DNA of 64,000 nt from CAYVWB01 sp964455395. GTDB lineage: Bacteria; Desulfobacterota; Desulfovibrionia; Desulfovibrionales; Desulfovibrionaceae. The position numbers and the translations under genes were made by a program. The notes beneath the pieces are model-generated. The model saw nothing but the letters and a program-made list of their open reading frames with translations, did no database searches and was not told where the DNA came from. The stretch is taken from NCBI GenBank assembly GCA_964455395.1, contig CAYVWB010000014.1:14632-78631 (forward strand), given 5' to 3'. Below, in pieces: positions 51,427 through 61,102 of the stretch (position 1 is its first letter; each line of letters starts with the position of its first letter).

Positions 51427-53196
51427 TCACGACATTGCCGCTTCATCAGTATCCAACAGCTTGAAATCCTTGATCGTCAGCTCGATGGTGGGATACCCGC
51501 TATACCGATCGATGCGTGGTGTATACGCGATACGCACGATTTGGCCTGACAGCTCATCGGGAATTTCATGCGCCCGACGCCACAGCTTGCCGGGCAGTTG
51601 CGCGCGGGCTTCTCGATCCAGCAGGTCCAGCGTGGCGTGGCGACGGTCCTTGCCGAAGCGTCGAATGCCGCGCAACACAACCGGCGGCGACGTGAACACC
51701 GGCTCCGGGTTGCCCACGCCGAAAGGCTGCAGCATGTCCAGCTCCTTCAGCAAGGTGAAGTCGATCTGGTGGAACGCCAACTCGCCGTCGGTTTTCTGGA
51801 GTCGCGCCAAGGGGATGGGACCCAGCTGCGCCAGCGCCGACGCGTGAAAGGCCTCCCGCAAGGCCTCCAGATTGACTGCCGGCATGGCCAGCCCTGCAGC
51901 CTGCTTGTGACCGCCGAACCGGCTGAACAGCGCCTTGTTCTCGGTGAGGCTCTTGTGGATGTCGAAATGATGTGCGGCGCGACCGGAACCGGTGAGGCCG
52001 CCCTCGCCGTCGCTGGTCAGGATGATGCATGGCTTGTCCGTGGCCTCTACCACCCGAGACGCCACGATGCCCACCACGCCGGCCTTCCAGTCTTCACCCG
52101 CGAGCACAAGGCCCAGTCGGTCCGACTGCGTCTCCGCTTGCGCAAGCGCCTCCGTGAGGATGCGCTCCTCCTCGGCGCGGCGTTCGCTGTTCAAGGCGTC
52201 CAGCCGACGCGCATACTTCAGGGCCGTCTCCACGTCCGGCGCACGGAGCATGGCCAGCGCATCTTCCGCCATGGCCATGCGGCCTGCTGCGTTGATGCGC
52301 GGCGCCAACCCGAAGACCACCTGGCCGGCTCCCAGCGAGGCGTTGCGCGCGTAGGACGCCGTCTCCTTCAGCGCGGCCACGCCCGGTCGCGACCCCTCGC
52401 CCAGCACAAGCAGACCGTTCTTGGCGAGCACCCGGTTCTGCCCCTTCAAATCCACCATGTCCGCCAGAATGCCCAGCGCGGCGAGGTCCAGAAGAGGGCG
52501 CACATCGCAGCGGGGGCGGTCGGCGGCCGCCAGACGGCTGTTCGTCGCCGCCGCGAGGAAGAAGGCGACGCCCACTCCCGCCAAGGTGGCGAGGTCCTCG
52601 CGCAGTTCGTCCAGACGTGGGTTGAGAATGGCTTTCGCTGGAGGAAGGGTGGAGGCGGGCAGGTGGTGGTCCGTCACGAGCACGTCCATGCCCAGTGCGG
52701 CGGCGCGTTCCAGCGCCGGATGGTCCGTCATCCCGCAATCCACTGTCACCAGGAAGTCGACGCCTTGCGCCGCGAGCGCCTCCACGCCGGCCGTGTTGAC
52801 GCCATAGCCTTCTTCCTCGCGATGGGGCAGATGGTGCAGCGCCGAGACGCCGCACATCTCCAGAAATTCCAGGAGCAAAGCCGAGGCGGTAACGCCATCC
52901 ACGTCGTAGTCGCCCCAGACGGCGATGGTTCGTTCGTTGAGTATGGCTTCGGCGAAGAGCGTGGCGGCGCGCTCCAGCGCAGGCCAATCCGCCGGGGGCG
53001 CAAGTCGCGACAATCCGGGGCTCAGATAGTGGTCCATGGCTTGGAGCGAATCCACCCCCCGCCGCCAGAGAAGCTCCGCCACCAAGGGGGAGATGTGCAG
53101 TGTCGCGGCCCACTGCGCCAAGTCGGCAGCTGGCGGCTCGGGCGTTGTTTTCCCATGCTCCGTGGAGCCGGGCGGATGGCGGAGGGTCCAGCGCAT
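51427..53196 (-). CDS. recJ: Single-stranded-DNA-specific exonuclease RecJ
   Basis: 5'-3' exonuclease of recombination and mismatch repair. The 589-residue protein has the DHH-phosphoesterase motifs: AVWGDYDVDGVTASA, FLVTVDCGMTDH and VLVTDHHLP. It has the DHHA1 motif SRFGGHKQAAGLAM and a C-terminal OB fold. ATG 53196 lies two bases after the HDOD stop; frames further upstream belong to the HDOD shadow. It ends the long minus-strand run that begins at 63470. Confidence 0.95.
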   Translation of the reverse strand: MRWTLRHPPGSTEHGKTTPEPPAADLAQWAATLHISPLVAELLWRRGVDSLQAMDHYLSPGLSRLAPPADWPALERAATLFAEAILNERTIAVWGDYDVDGVTASALLLEFLEMCGVSALHHLPHREEEGYGVNTAGVEALAAQGVDFLVTVDCGMTDHPALERAAALGMDVLVTDHHLPASTLPPAKAILNPRLDELREDLATLAGVGVAFFLAAATNSRLAAADRPRCDVRPLLDLAALGILADMVDLKGQNRVLAKNGLLVLGEGSRPGVAALKETASYARNASLGAGQVVFGLAPRINAAGRMAMAEDALAMLRAPDVETALKYARRLDALNSERRAEEERILTEALAQAETQSDRLGLVLAGEDWKAGVVGIVASRVVEATDKPCIILTSDGEGGLTGSGRAAHHFDIHKSLTENKALFSRFGGHKQAAGLAMPAVNLEALREAFHASALAQLGPIPLARLQKTDGELAFHQIDFTLLKELDMLQPFGVGNPEPVFTSPPVVLRGIRRFGKDRRHATLDLLDREARAQLPGKLWRRAHEIPDELSGQIVRIAYTPRIDRYSGYPTIELTIKDFKLLDTDEAAMS

Positions 53197-53198
53197 GG

Positions 53199-54062
53199 TC
53201 AGTGCAGCGCCGTGGCGAAGGCGTCGATGGCGTCGTCCTGGAGGTGTTCGGCAGCTTCGGAGAGGCGCTTCTCCGGAGTCCATCCCCAGACCTCCATGAC
53301 GCGTCCCGCAGGAGACTGCAGGGGCGCGCCGGGCTCCAGCAGACGGTGGTGCAGCGCATCCGCAATGCAGAGAACGGCGGCGGATTCCTTGAACTCTCCG
53401 CCACGCTGGGGCGCGTGGTGCCAGTTGACCGGCTCCGTGAGCTCTCGCGGCAGGCGCCAGGAGTCCAGGGTGATGGCCCCTACCACGCCATGGTCGATGC
53501 CCCAGTAGTCGTGTTCGGCTTTGTTCACTTGCAGGGAGCGCACATCGGCATGCGACATGATGGCTCTCCAGTCATCCGGTCGGTGCAGCGCGGTTAGCAG
53601 AGTTCCGAAATCGTGGAGCAGGCCGGCGGTGAAGAGAATATCCGGATCCAGCCGAGGCCGCAGTCGCGCGAGCTCCTGCGCCAGCAGCGCCACACACAGC
53701 TGATGTTTCCAGTAGAGCTGGAGATTGAAGGCCTCAGGCAGCGTGTGACGCACGGTGACGGACTGCGCGCCCAGAACGAGCACCAGGTTGCGTATCTCCT
53801 TGAGACCAAGCAAGGCGCACGCCCGGGCGACAGAGCTGACTTTGGCCTGCAGGCCGTAGTAGGCGGAGTTGGCCAGCGCGAGGATCTTGGTGGTAAGGCC
53901 TTGATCCTGGCTGATGGCTTCCGCCACGTCATCCATGGAGGCGCGGGAGTCCTCCGCCGCCATGGTGAAGAGGTCGCGCAGGAGTGTGAGTGAGTAGGGC
54001 AGGTCCTGTTTGATGTCGGCGAGTTGCGCGAGAAACTCCTGACTACGCGCGCTGTTGTTCAT
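53199..54062 (-). CDS. HDOD-domain protein
   Basis: A 287-residue single-domain HDOD protein: ISQDQGLTTKILALANSAYYG, RACALLGLKEIRNLVLVLG and TAGLLHDFGTLL, with some of the HD residues retained. HDOD proteins act in signalling without known catalysis. The start overlaps the TPR gene by four bases (ATGA) and the stop is two bases before recJ, so TPR, HDOD and RecJ are translated as a unit. Confidence 0.9.
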   Translation of the reverse strand: MNNSARSQEFLAQLADIKQDLPYSLTLLRDLFTMAAEDSRASMDDVAEAISQDQGLTTKILALANSAYYGLQAKVSSVARACALLGLKEIRNLVLVLGAQSVTVRHTLPEAFNLQLYWKHQLCVALLAQELARLRPRLDPDILFTAGLLHDFGTLLTALHRPDDWRAIMSHADVRSLQVNKAEHDYWGIDHGVVGAITLDSWRLPRELTEPVNWHHAPQRGGEFKESAAVLCIADALHHRLLEPGAPLQSPAGRVMEVWGWTPEKRLSEAAEHLQDDAIDAFATALH

Positions 54063-54946
54063 GATTCTGCTGCTCCGCGCCCCTCTTGTCGTGATGGCGG
54101 TTCCCCTTCAGGCGCGGCTTCGTCCCCCCTTGCCGCTGTCATCTCTGGCGCGAAGGCTTCCAGCAGTCCCTTGTCCTGCAGCCATTGGAGGAACTGCGAG
54201 GCGGCTTCCAGCTCCGGGTTGATCTCCAACGCTTTCTGCAGGTGTTGCGCGGTCTTGTCGATGAGTCGCTTTTCGAAAAACGCCCGCGCGATGTTGTAGT
54301 GCAGATGTTCGTCCACGTGCGCCAGTTCCATGGCGCGGCCGTAGTACTCCAGCGCCTGATCGTACATCTGGTTCTTGCGCAGGGAGATGCCGAAGTCGTT
54401 GAACAGGTGCTTGTGTTCGGGTTCGAAGGCGGCGTCCAGCTTGACGAGGCGTTCGAAGATGTTCTCGGCTTTGGCGGCTTCATTGCGCGCCAGGTAGGTG
54501 AGGCCCAGGCCGAAGTTGGCGCGCACGTTGTCCACGTCCACGTCCAGCGCGCGTTTGAATTTGTGCTCCGCGGAGAAGAGTTCGCCTTTGGCGCGGTGGG
54601 CTTCGCCGTCCTCCACCTGCTTGTTCAGATTGCGGATGGCGGGGTAGACGGAGTGGGTGTAGAACTCCGGCTCCGGCGAAAACTTCTGCAGCAAGTCTTC
54701 CTTGGCGATTTTGCGTTTGGGGCCGGAGGGGATGTAGTTGACGTTCAGCGGTTGGATTTCGATAACGCCGTCTTCGAGTTCATTGGCCATCCAGAAGGAC
54801 TTCTGAATGGTCTTGCGCTGGGTGGTGCCCGTGCCCACCTTTTGCAGCGTCTGCGAGGAGAAGACGCCGGAAATGCGGTTCTGCTCCGCGGTTTCCTTGG
54901 GCGCCTCTTCGTTTCCCTGGGGTATGGTTTCGTCGCGCTCGACCAT
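54059..54946 (-). CDS. Tetratricopeptide-repeat protein
   Basis: A 295-residue soluble protein. The N-terminal 110 residues contain GVFSSQTLQKVGTGTTQRKT, a block seen in Desulfovibrio TPR proteins but of unknown role. Four to five TPR units follow (about 115-265), for example ANFGLGLTYLARNEAAKAEN and YGRAMELAHVDEHLHYNIAR. The C-terminal 30 residues are Glu/Arg-rich. It lies nine bases after gmk and overlaps HDOD. Confidence 0.85.
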   Translation of the reverse strand: MVERDETIPQGNEEAPKETAEQNRISGVFSSQTLQKVGTGTTQRKTIQKSFWMANELEDGVIEIQPLNVNYIPSGPKRKIAKEDLLQKFSPEPEFYTHSVYPAIRNLNKQVEDGEAHRAKGELFSAEHKFKRALDVDVDNVRANFGLGLTYLARNEAAKAENIFERLVKLDAAFEPEHKHLFNDFGISLRKNQMYDQALEYYGRAMELAHVDEHLHYNIARAFFEKRLIDKTAQHLQKALEINPELEAASQFLQWLQDKGLLEAFAPEMTAARGDEAAPEGEPPSRQEGRGAAES

Positions 54947-54955
54947 CGTTCGTCC

Positions 54956-55585
54956 CTAGCGGTTCGCCTGCTCGAAGTCTTCGATGAGCCGCCGCGTGAG
55001 CCCAGGCTGCCGCAGCCGCACCAGTTGCTGACTGAGGTAGATGGCGCGCAGCTGGTCGTAAGCGGTCTCCAGATCGTCGTTGACGAGGAGGTAGTCGAAT
55101 TCGTCTGCGAGACGGATCTCGCCCAAGGCGTTCTCCATGCGGGTGCGGACCACGGCCTCCGGGTCCTTGCCCCGCGCGTTCAGCCGCTCCAGCAACGTCG
55201 CCCGCGAGGGCGGCAGGATGAAGACGTAAGCCCCCGTGAGCCATCGCTTCAGGGAGAGCGCGCCTTGTACGTCGATATCGAAAAGCATGTCGTGGCCCTG
55301 CGCGAGGTTCTGCACCACGCTCTGCAGGGGGGTGCCGTAGAAGTTGCCGTGCACCTCGGCCCATTCGGCGAAGAAGCCCCGGTCCCGGAGGTTCTTGAAT
55401 TCCTGCACGCTGACGAAATGGTAATCCAGACCGTCCACTTCCCCTTCGCGGGGCATGCGCGTGGTATAGGAAATGGAATAGGCGAAGGAGTCGAATTCCG
55501 CTGTCAGGCGCTTGACCAGGGTGGTCTTGCCTGCGCCCGAAGGCGCGGAAAGGATGAGGGCTTGGCCGGGGCGGTCCAGGGTCAT
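54956..55585 (-). CDS. gmk: Guanylate kinase
   Basis: Phosphorylates GMP to GDP. The 209-residue protein has the P-loop SAPSGAGKTT (13-22), the GMP-binding block ISYTTRMPREGEVDGLDYHF and the lid region LNARGKDPEAVVRTRM. Its start overlaps the remA stop (ATGA). The order yicC-remA-gmk is widely conserved in Gram-positive bacteria and Desulfovibrio. Confidence 0.96.
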   Translation of the reverse strand: MTLDRPGQALILSAPSGAGKTTLVKRLTAEFDSFAYSISYTTRMPREGEVDGLDYHFVSVQEFKNLRDRGFFAEWAEVHGNFYGTPLQSVVQNLAQGHDMLFDIDVQGALSLKRWLTGAYVFILPPSRATLLERLNARGKDPEAVVRTRMENALGEIRLADEFDYLLVNDDLETAYDQLRAIYLSQQLVRLRQPGLTRRLIEDFEQANR

Positions 55586-55839
55586 TCGGCGTCATCCTCC
55601 TGCGTGAGGCGCTGCCCCACGGTTTCCGCCTGGATGGCTGAGAGCACCACGTGGTTGGAATCCGTCACGATGAGCGAGCGCGTCTTGCGGCCTTGGGTGG
55701 CGTCCACGAGCCGGCCCTCCTGGCGTGCGTCTTCACGCAGCCGGCGCATGGGGGAGGAGTTCGGGTTGACGATGGCGATGACGCGGTCCGCCACCACGAA
55801 ATTGCCGAACCCGATGTTGAGAAGTTTGCTTGCTCGCAT
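55582..55839 (-). CDS. RemA-like protein (DUF370)
   Basis: An 85-residue protein with the DUF370 pattern LLNIGFGNFVVADRVIAIVN, EGRLVDATQGRKTRSLIV and NHVVLSAIQAE. In Bacillus, RemA is a DNA-binding activator of matrix genes; in Desulfovibrio its role is untested. It lies 17 bases after yicC and overlaps gmk. Confidence 0.9.
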   Translation of the reverse strand: MRASKLLNIGFGNFVVADRVIAIVNPNSSPMRRLREDARQEGRLVDATQGRKTRSLIVTDSNHVVLSAIQAETVGQRLTQEDDAE

Positions 55840-55856
55840 GGCGATACGATGAAGAA

Positions 55857-56783
55857 TTACTCGATATTCTGCACTTGTTCGCGGCACTTTTCAAGCTCGG
55901 CCTTGAACGCCACGGCGAGCTGGGAGACCTGCGCATCCTGGGACTTGTTGCTGCAGGTGTTGATCTCCCGAAAGCACTCCTGCAAAGTGAAATCCAGCTT
56001 CTTGCCGCACTCGCCGCCTTGGGCCGTCAGCTCTTCCAGCAGCCCCAAATGCGCCGAAAGCCGCGTCAATTCTTCGCTGACGTCCATGCGATCCGAAAGA
56101 ACCGCCACCTCTTGCATGAGCAGGTGTTCATCCGGGGCAAGATTGTGACGCGTCAAAAAGCTCTGCAGCCGCTCCTCCAGAGCCTTGGCCTTCTGCGGCC
56201 CCAGCGCTGTCACCCGCGCGGCGATTTCTTCTTGCAGCGTACGCAGATGAGCGAATCGGGCGCGCAAGTCTTCCGCAAGGAGCGCTCCTTCGCGGCTGCG
56301 CGCGTTGTTCCAGTCGTGCAGCGCAGCTTCGAGACCGGTTGTGAGCCCTGCAGCCATGGACTCGTTCACCCCGCCGTGATCCTCTTCCCAGACTGCGGCG
56401 ATGTGCAGCAGACGGTTGTAGTCGGGCAGGTGCTCGCGGCCTTCCTCCGCCGCCAGCGCGCGGAGCTCGTCTGTCATGGCGCGGGCCATGGCGCGGTTCA
56501 GCCGCACGCCCAGCAGCGCGGGCTCCATCACCGTGAGGTGAAGGGAGCACTCCACACGGCCGCGGAAGGCGTGGCAGCGCACCAGGCTTTCCCACCCGGC
56601 CTCCAGCCGTCTGGTGGAAGCAGGCGCGCGCCAGCGGACATCAAGATGGCGGCCGTTGACGCTCTTGATTTCCCACGCGTAGGCCCACCCTTCGTTACCG
56701 GGAACGCACCCTTCCTGTATGGCTTGGTCGGCCGAAGTGGAGGGCGTGGAAGAGGCGCGGCCGTAGCCGGTCATGCTGCGCAT
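55857..56783 (-). CDS. yicC: YicC-family endoribonuclease
   Basis: A 308-residue protein with the diagnostic start MRSMTGYGRA, VEIKSVN-type block WEIKSVNGRHLDVRWRAP, and the C-terminal GKKLDFTLQECFREINTCSN. YicC proteins are endoribonucleases or RNA-decay adaptors. About 18 residues (near 14-32) are inserted after the first strand. It follows mtaB by 51 bases. Confidence 0.93.
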   Translation of the reverse strand: MRSMTGYGRASSTPSTSADQAIQEGCVPGNEGWAYAWEIKSVNGRHLDVRWRAPASTRRLEAGWESLVRCHAFRGRVECSLHLTVMEPALLGVRLNRAMARAMTDELRALAAEEGREHLPDYNRLLHIAAVWEEDHGGVNESMAAGLTTGLEAALHDWNNARSREGALLAEDLRARFAHLRTLQEEIAARVTALGPQKAKALEERLQSFLTRHNLAPDEHLLMQEVAVLSDRMDVSEELTRLSAHLGLLEELTAQGGECGKKLDFTLQECFREINTCSNKSQDAQVSQLAVAFKAELEKCREQVQNIE

Positions 56784-56834
56784 GATGGTTCCGGAAATGT
56801 TGGAGGTGGTGGGGACATGGGGCCACCGCCATTC

Positions 56835-58217
56835 CTACGCCACATCCTCCAAAGAGACAAGCCGCCGCGGAACAGCCTCGCCGGGCGACACGGTCCTTGT
56901 CGTCGCGGCAGGGCGCGTACGGGCCAGCGCGCCCACCATTTCCGCCGGCAACGCGCCGACCGCCTCCGTCGCCACCGTACACGTGACGTAGTATTCACAG
57001 ACGCCCCGGGGCTGCGCGCCCGCCTGCTCCAGCGCCACGGTCAGCTCTGACGCGTGCGCCGCCCAGCGCGCGAAGGCGTCGCGTTTCTCCGCGGCGAGTT
57101 GACGCAACACGGCGGCGCGGCGTTTGCGTTCGGCCGGGGGGACTTGCCCCGGCAGCGCCGTAGCGGGGGTCCCCTCCCGCAGCGAGAAGGGGAACACGTN
57201 NNNNNNNNNATGACAGAAGGCTTCGGTGGCGGCGAAGTCCGTCGCGGTTTCGCCGGGGAAGCCGGTCAACAGATCCGCACCCAGTCCGAAGACCGGCCAG
57301 ACTTCGCGAAGCCGCTCCAGAAAGCGGAGGATGTGTGCGGGATCGTAGTGGCCGCGGCGCATGGCCGTGAGCACGTCGGGACTCGCGCTCTGCACGGAGA
57401 GGTGCAGGTGCGGACAAACCAGCTGCCGCGCGGCGAGGGTCTCCAGAGCCTTGGGGCCGAGCTGGCCCGGATCCAGCGAGGAAAGCCGCAGTCGGGCTCG
57501 GCCACGCCATTCGGGAGCGAGCCGATCGTCCAGAAAGCGCAGCAGGTCCCAGAAGTCGCCGTCCGCTTGGTACTGACGCAGATTCACCCCGCTGAGGATG
57601 AGCTCCCGCGAACCCGAGGCGAGGAGCCGCTCGGCCTCGGCCAGGCAGTCCGCCATGGGGCGGCTCACGGGACCCCCCCGCGCGCGCGGCACGATACAGA
57701 AAGCGCATTGATGCGAACAGCCGTCCTGCACCACGAGGTTCCCCCGGGCGCGCCGGCTTTCGCCAACGCGGAAGGGATAGCTCCCGGAGAGTGCGGATGC
57801 CGCGTCTCCGACGTTTGCGGAGACTGCGGAGACTGCGACTGCGTGGTCCGACGTCTCGCCGAACCGGGTGAGCAGCCCGGCCTTGCCGGCGCGGTCGATG
57901 GGGGTGAAGGCCACGCCCTTGGCGCGCAGCGGCGCCAAGGCCTCTGGGCACGCCTGGGCAGCGCATCCTGCCAGGAGGAGCTCCGCTTCCGGGGCGAGCC
58001 GGGCCAACCGAGCGGCCGTCTGCCGGAGCTCGCGCACGGCGCGCGCCGTCACCGCGCAGGAGTGGAGGAGGATGACCTCGGCGGCGGCGGGATCATCCGT
58101 CTCCTGGAGACCGGCGGCGGTCCACGCCTCGCGGATGGCCTGGGCTTCGTGCTGGTTCACCTTGCAGCCGAAGACGTGGAGGTGGAAACGGCGGGGCGCG
58201 CGCATCATCCCCCCCAT
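56835..58217 (-). CDS. mtaB: tRNA t6A methylthiotransferase MtaB-like (radical SAM), with a ten-N gap
   Basis: Adds a methylthio group to t6A37 of tRNA. The 460-residue frame has the N-terminal cluster Cys18, Cys54 and Cys85 (UPF0004 domain), the radical-SAM motif CSHQCAFC (167-174), LTGFPGETATDF and FPFSLREGTPA. A ten-N gap at 57200-57209 removes part of the segment between AFCH and VFPFS, with the frame kept open. The C-terminal TRAM-like part lies at about 405-440. It starts at the base after the mnmA stop, so two tRNA-thiolation enzymes are co-transcribed. ATG at 58208 or 58205 are alternative starts. Confidence 0.9.
   Translation of the reverse strand: MGGMMRAPRRFHLHVFGCKVNQHEAQAIREAWTAAGLQETDDPAAAEVILLHSCAVTARAVRELRQTAARLARLAPEAELLLAGCAAQACPEALAPLRAKGVAFTPIDRAGKAGLLTRFGETSDHAVAVSAVSANVGDAASALSGSYPFRVGESRRARGNLVVQDGCSHQCAFCIVPRARGGPVSRPMADCLAEAERLLASGSRELILSGVNLRQYQADGDFWDLLRFLDDRLAPEWRGRARLRLSSLDPGQLGPKALETLAARQLVCPHLHLSVQSASPDVLTAMRRGHYDPAHILRFLERLREVWPVFGLGADLLTGFPGETATDFAATEAFCHXXXXVFPFSLREGTPATALPGQVPPAERKRRAAVLRQLAAEKRDAFARWAAHASELTVALEQAGAQPRGVCEYYVTCTVATEAVGALPAEMVGALARTRPAATTRTVSPGEAVPRRLVSLEDVA
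57200..57209. other. Assembly gap (ten N) inside mtaB
   Basis: Ten N of unknown real length. In relatives about ten residues separate the flanking motifs, so roughly 20-30 bases may be missing. Confidence 0.95.
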
Positions 58218-59333
58218 TCAGACGAGCAGCCCGCCGGCGAGGAGCCGGGCCTCGGGCGTGTCCGTGGCGTAGACGGCGGCGACCTGCCCCGGCGCGGGCA
58301 GGCCGTGTGGCGTCTGGAAGTGGATGTCGTAGCTGTCCGGGGCTTCCTCGCGGCGGTGGAGACGCGCCGGCGCAAGGGCCTGGCGGTATCGCGTCTTGAC
58401 GAACACGGTGGCGTTCGCCGCAGGGGGCCACCACGGCGGCCCGGCCAGGGGGTTGACCCCTCGCATGACGCAGGTCTCCACACGGGTGGCCGTCTTGGGG
58501 CCCACCCGCAGCGTGTTGGCGGCCATGTCCTTCTCGATGACGTACAGCGGCTCCGTATGCGAGACGCCCAACCCACGGCGCTGCCCCTGGGTGTATCGAT
58601 GCAGTCCGCGGTGGCGGCCCATGACGCGTTCCCCCAAGACGATGGCTCCCGCCGGCGGCAGGGCGCGGCCTGTCGAGCGGGCGATGCGCTCCAGATAGGC
58701 GACGTAGTCGTCCCCCGGCACGAAGCACACTTCCTGACTCTCTTTCGGCAGCGGCGGCTCCAGGCCGAGGGCGGCCAGGGCAGCCCCCACCTCGGTCTTG
58801 CGTGTTTCTCCCAAGGGGAAGACGACATCTCGCAGGATGGGCTGCGGCGTCAGCGCCAGGAAGTAGCTTTGATCCTTGGCGGCGTCCAGACCACGGCGCA
58901 GGGCGGGGCCGTCCGCCTCCGCCGAGAGTCGTGCATAGTGTCCCGTGGCCAGCCGCTGGGCGCCATGCCGACGGGCTGCTTCAAAAAGGAGGCCGAACTT
59001 CACTGCGCGGTTGCAGAGGGCGCACGGGTTGGGCGTCTCCCCGGCGAAATACGCTTCGATGAACGGCTCGATGACGGCTTTGTGGAACGGCGCGCGCAGA
59101 TCCACCGTCACCAGGGGAACGTCCAGCCGGCGACACATGGCCTCGAGACCGGCCGTGGGCGCTGCCGCGGCAGGCTCCGGCAGAAACAAGCCGTGGATGG
59201 CGAAGACTCGGGCCGCGCCGCGCTCCGTCGTCAGTCGCGCCAGGGCCAGCAGGCTGTCCTGCCCCCCGGAGACGGCGACAGCCGTGACTTCGTGGTCGGT
59301 GAACAACGCGGCGTGGGTCTGTTTCATGGCCAT
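58218..59333 (-). CDS. mnmA: tRNA-uridine 2-sulfurtransferase MnmA
   Basis: Thiolates U34 of Lys, Glu and Gln tRNAs. The 371-residue protein has the PP-loop SGGQDS (22-27), catalytic Cys104 in NPCALCNR, the second Cys203 in CFVPGDD, LRRGLDAAKDQSYFL and YTQGQRRGLG. The PP-loop has Gln in place of the usual Met/Val-Asp pattern (SGGQDS for SGGVDS). It is directly followed by mtaB. Confidence 0.95.
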   Translation of the reverse strand: MAMKQTHAALFTDHEVTAVAVSGGQDSLLALARLTTERGAARVFAIHGLFLPEPAAAAPTAGLEAMCRRLDVPLVTVDLRAPFHKAVIEPFIEAYFAGETPNPCALCNRAVKFGLLFEAARRHGAQRLATGHYARLSAEADGPALRRGLDAAKDQSYFLALTPQPILRDVVFPLGETRKTEVGAALAALGLEPPLPKESQEVCFVPGDDYVAYLERIARSTGRALPPAGAIVLGERVMGRHRGLHRYTQGQRRGLGVSHTEPLYVIEKDMAANTLRVGPKTATRVETCVMRGVNPLAGPPWWPPAANATVFVKTRYRQALAPARLHRREEAPDSYDIHFQTPHGLPAPGQVAAVYATDTPEARLLAGGLLV

Positions 59334-59583
59334 GATGGTGGACAGCTCCCCACGGCGACGGGTGTTCGAGAGCAGTGCGGGGCGAGTGGGGCCGACGTCA
59401 TTACCGGAGAAAGGCCATGCCCTCGGGCTTTTCTTTCAGACGCGGCGGGCGCGCCGCCAACGGACTTCGAATGGCCTGCGGAGACAGGCGGACGACTGTC
59501 CGGGAAAGGAGAACACGCGGGGGGAGACGCCGTTCCGGAGATGCGCTTCTCCCGGAAATCCCGTGGCGGACGCCATGCATTCC

Positions 59584-61062
59584 CTACTCCAGCGGCGGGA
59601 CGGCGGTGGGGCGGCCCAGACTGGGGATGGCGCGTTCAAGGACACAGCCGGCCTGGAGCAGGGTGGTCTCGTCGAAGGGTTTGCCGATGAGCTGCAGGCC
59701 CACGGGGAGCCGGCTTTCCTGCCCGAGGCCCACGGGGATGGAGATTCCGGGGAGCCCCGCCAAGTTTAAGGAAATGGTAAAGATATCCATGAGATACATG
59801 GCGAGGGGGTCGTCGGCCATGGCCCCGAGCGTCCACGCCGTGGTGGGGGAGACAGCCCCGGCAAGGAGGTCGCAGCCCTCCAGCGCAGCGAGAAAGTCTT
59901 CCCGAATGCGACGGCGGACTTGCGCGGCCTTGCGGTAGTAGGCGTCGTAATAGCCGGCGGAGAGCACGTACGTCCCGATGATGATGCGACGTTGCACTTC
60001 GTCGCCGAAGCCCTCGGTGCGGGATCGCACGTAGAGGTCCATCAGGTCCTCCACGTCGGATGCGCGGCGGCCGTAGCGCACGCCGTCGAAGCGCGAGAGG
60101 TTGGAGCTCGCTTCGGCGGTGGCGATGATATAATAGGTCGGCACGGCGTAGCGCGTGAGGGGCAGCTGCACCTCCTTGAGCGTGGCGCCGAGGTCGCGCA
60201 GGGTGTCCAGGGATTGGCGCAACACGGCGTTCACTTCATCGCTCAAGCCCTCGCCCCAGTACTCCGCGGGCAAGCCGATGGTGAGTCCCTTGAGGTCCGT
60301 GCGCTCGCCCAGCGCAGCGAGGTAGTCCGGAACAGGGGTTTCGGCGCAGGTGGAGTCCTTGGGATCGTGGCCGGCCATGGCCTGCAGCATGAGCGCTGCG
60401 TCGGCGACGGTGCGGGTCAGAGGGCCGGCCTGGTCCAGAGAGGAGCCGTAGGCCACCATGCCGTATCGGGAAATGCGGCCGTAGGTGGGCTTCATGCCCA
60501 CGCATCCGCACAGGGAGGCGGGCAGGCGGATGGACCCCCCCGTGTCCGTGCCGACGGAGCCGAACGCTTGCTGCGCGGCCGTGGAGGCGGCGGAACCACC
60601 GCTGGAGCCCCCGGGCGTGCGGGCAGTGTCCCAGGGGTTGGCCGCCGGGCCGAAGTGGGAGGATTCCGTGGTGGAGCCCATGGCGAACTCGTCCAGGTTG
60701 GCCTTGGCGATGACGATGGCGCCGGCCGCCTTGAGGTTGGCCACCAGGTGCGCGTCATAGAAAGGGACGAAATGTTCCAGGATGCGCGAGCCGCAGGTGG
60801 TGGGCGCGCCCTGGACGCAGATCAGGTCCTTGATGGTGATGGGGACGCCCCAAAGGGGTTTGTCCGGTGCGGGGCCGGCGGCGTCCATGGCGTCGGCGCG
60901 TTGGCGGGCGTCCTCGTCCAGCACGCGGGTCAGCGCGTTGAGGGCGGGCTCCGTGGCCTCGATGCGGGCGAGGCAGGCCTCCACGGCTTCGCGGACGGAG
61001 AACTCCTTGCGCGCCAAGGCGTCGCGGGCCTCAAGCAGTGTCAAAGCGGCGATGGATGGCAT
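59584..61062 (-). CDS. gatA: Asp/Glu-tRNA amidotransferase subunit A
   Basis: Glutaminase subunit that makes Gln-tRNA or Asn-tRNA by transamidation. The 492-residue protein has the amidase triad Lys78, cis-Ser153 (in TPGGSSGGSAAS) and Ser177 (in VGTDTGGSIRLPA), and GMKPTYGRISRYGM. It is 40 bases downstream of gatC; gatB is not in the window. The 250 bases after its stop hold no gene. Confidence 0.97.
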   Translation of the reverse strand: MPSIAALTLLEARDALARKEFSVREAVEACLARIEATEPALNALTRVLDEDARQRADAMDAAGPAPDKPLWGVPITIKDLICVQGAPTTCGSRILEHFVPFYDAHLVANLKAAGAIVIAKANLDEFAMGSTTESSHFGPAANPWDTARTPGGSSGGSAASTAAQQAFGSVGTDTGGSIRLPASLCGCVGMKPTYGRISRYGMVAYGSSLDQAGPLTRTVADAALMLQAMAGHDPKDSTCAETPVPDYLAALGERTDLKGLTIGLPAEYWGEGLSDEVNAVLRQSLDTLRDLGATLKEVQLPLTRYAVPTYYIIATAEASSNLSRFDGVRYGRRASDVEDLMDLYVRSRTEGFGDEVQRRIIIGTYVLSAGYYDAYYRKAAQVRRRIREDFLAALEGCDLLAGAVSPTTAWTLGAMADDPLAMYLMDIFTISLNLAGLPGISIPVGLGQESRLPVGLQLIGKPFDETTLLQAGCVLERAIPSLGRPTAVPPLE

Positions 61063-61102
61063 GGGCTCGGGGTGCTGAGTGTTCGAAAATAACGCCACGC
61101 GG

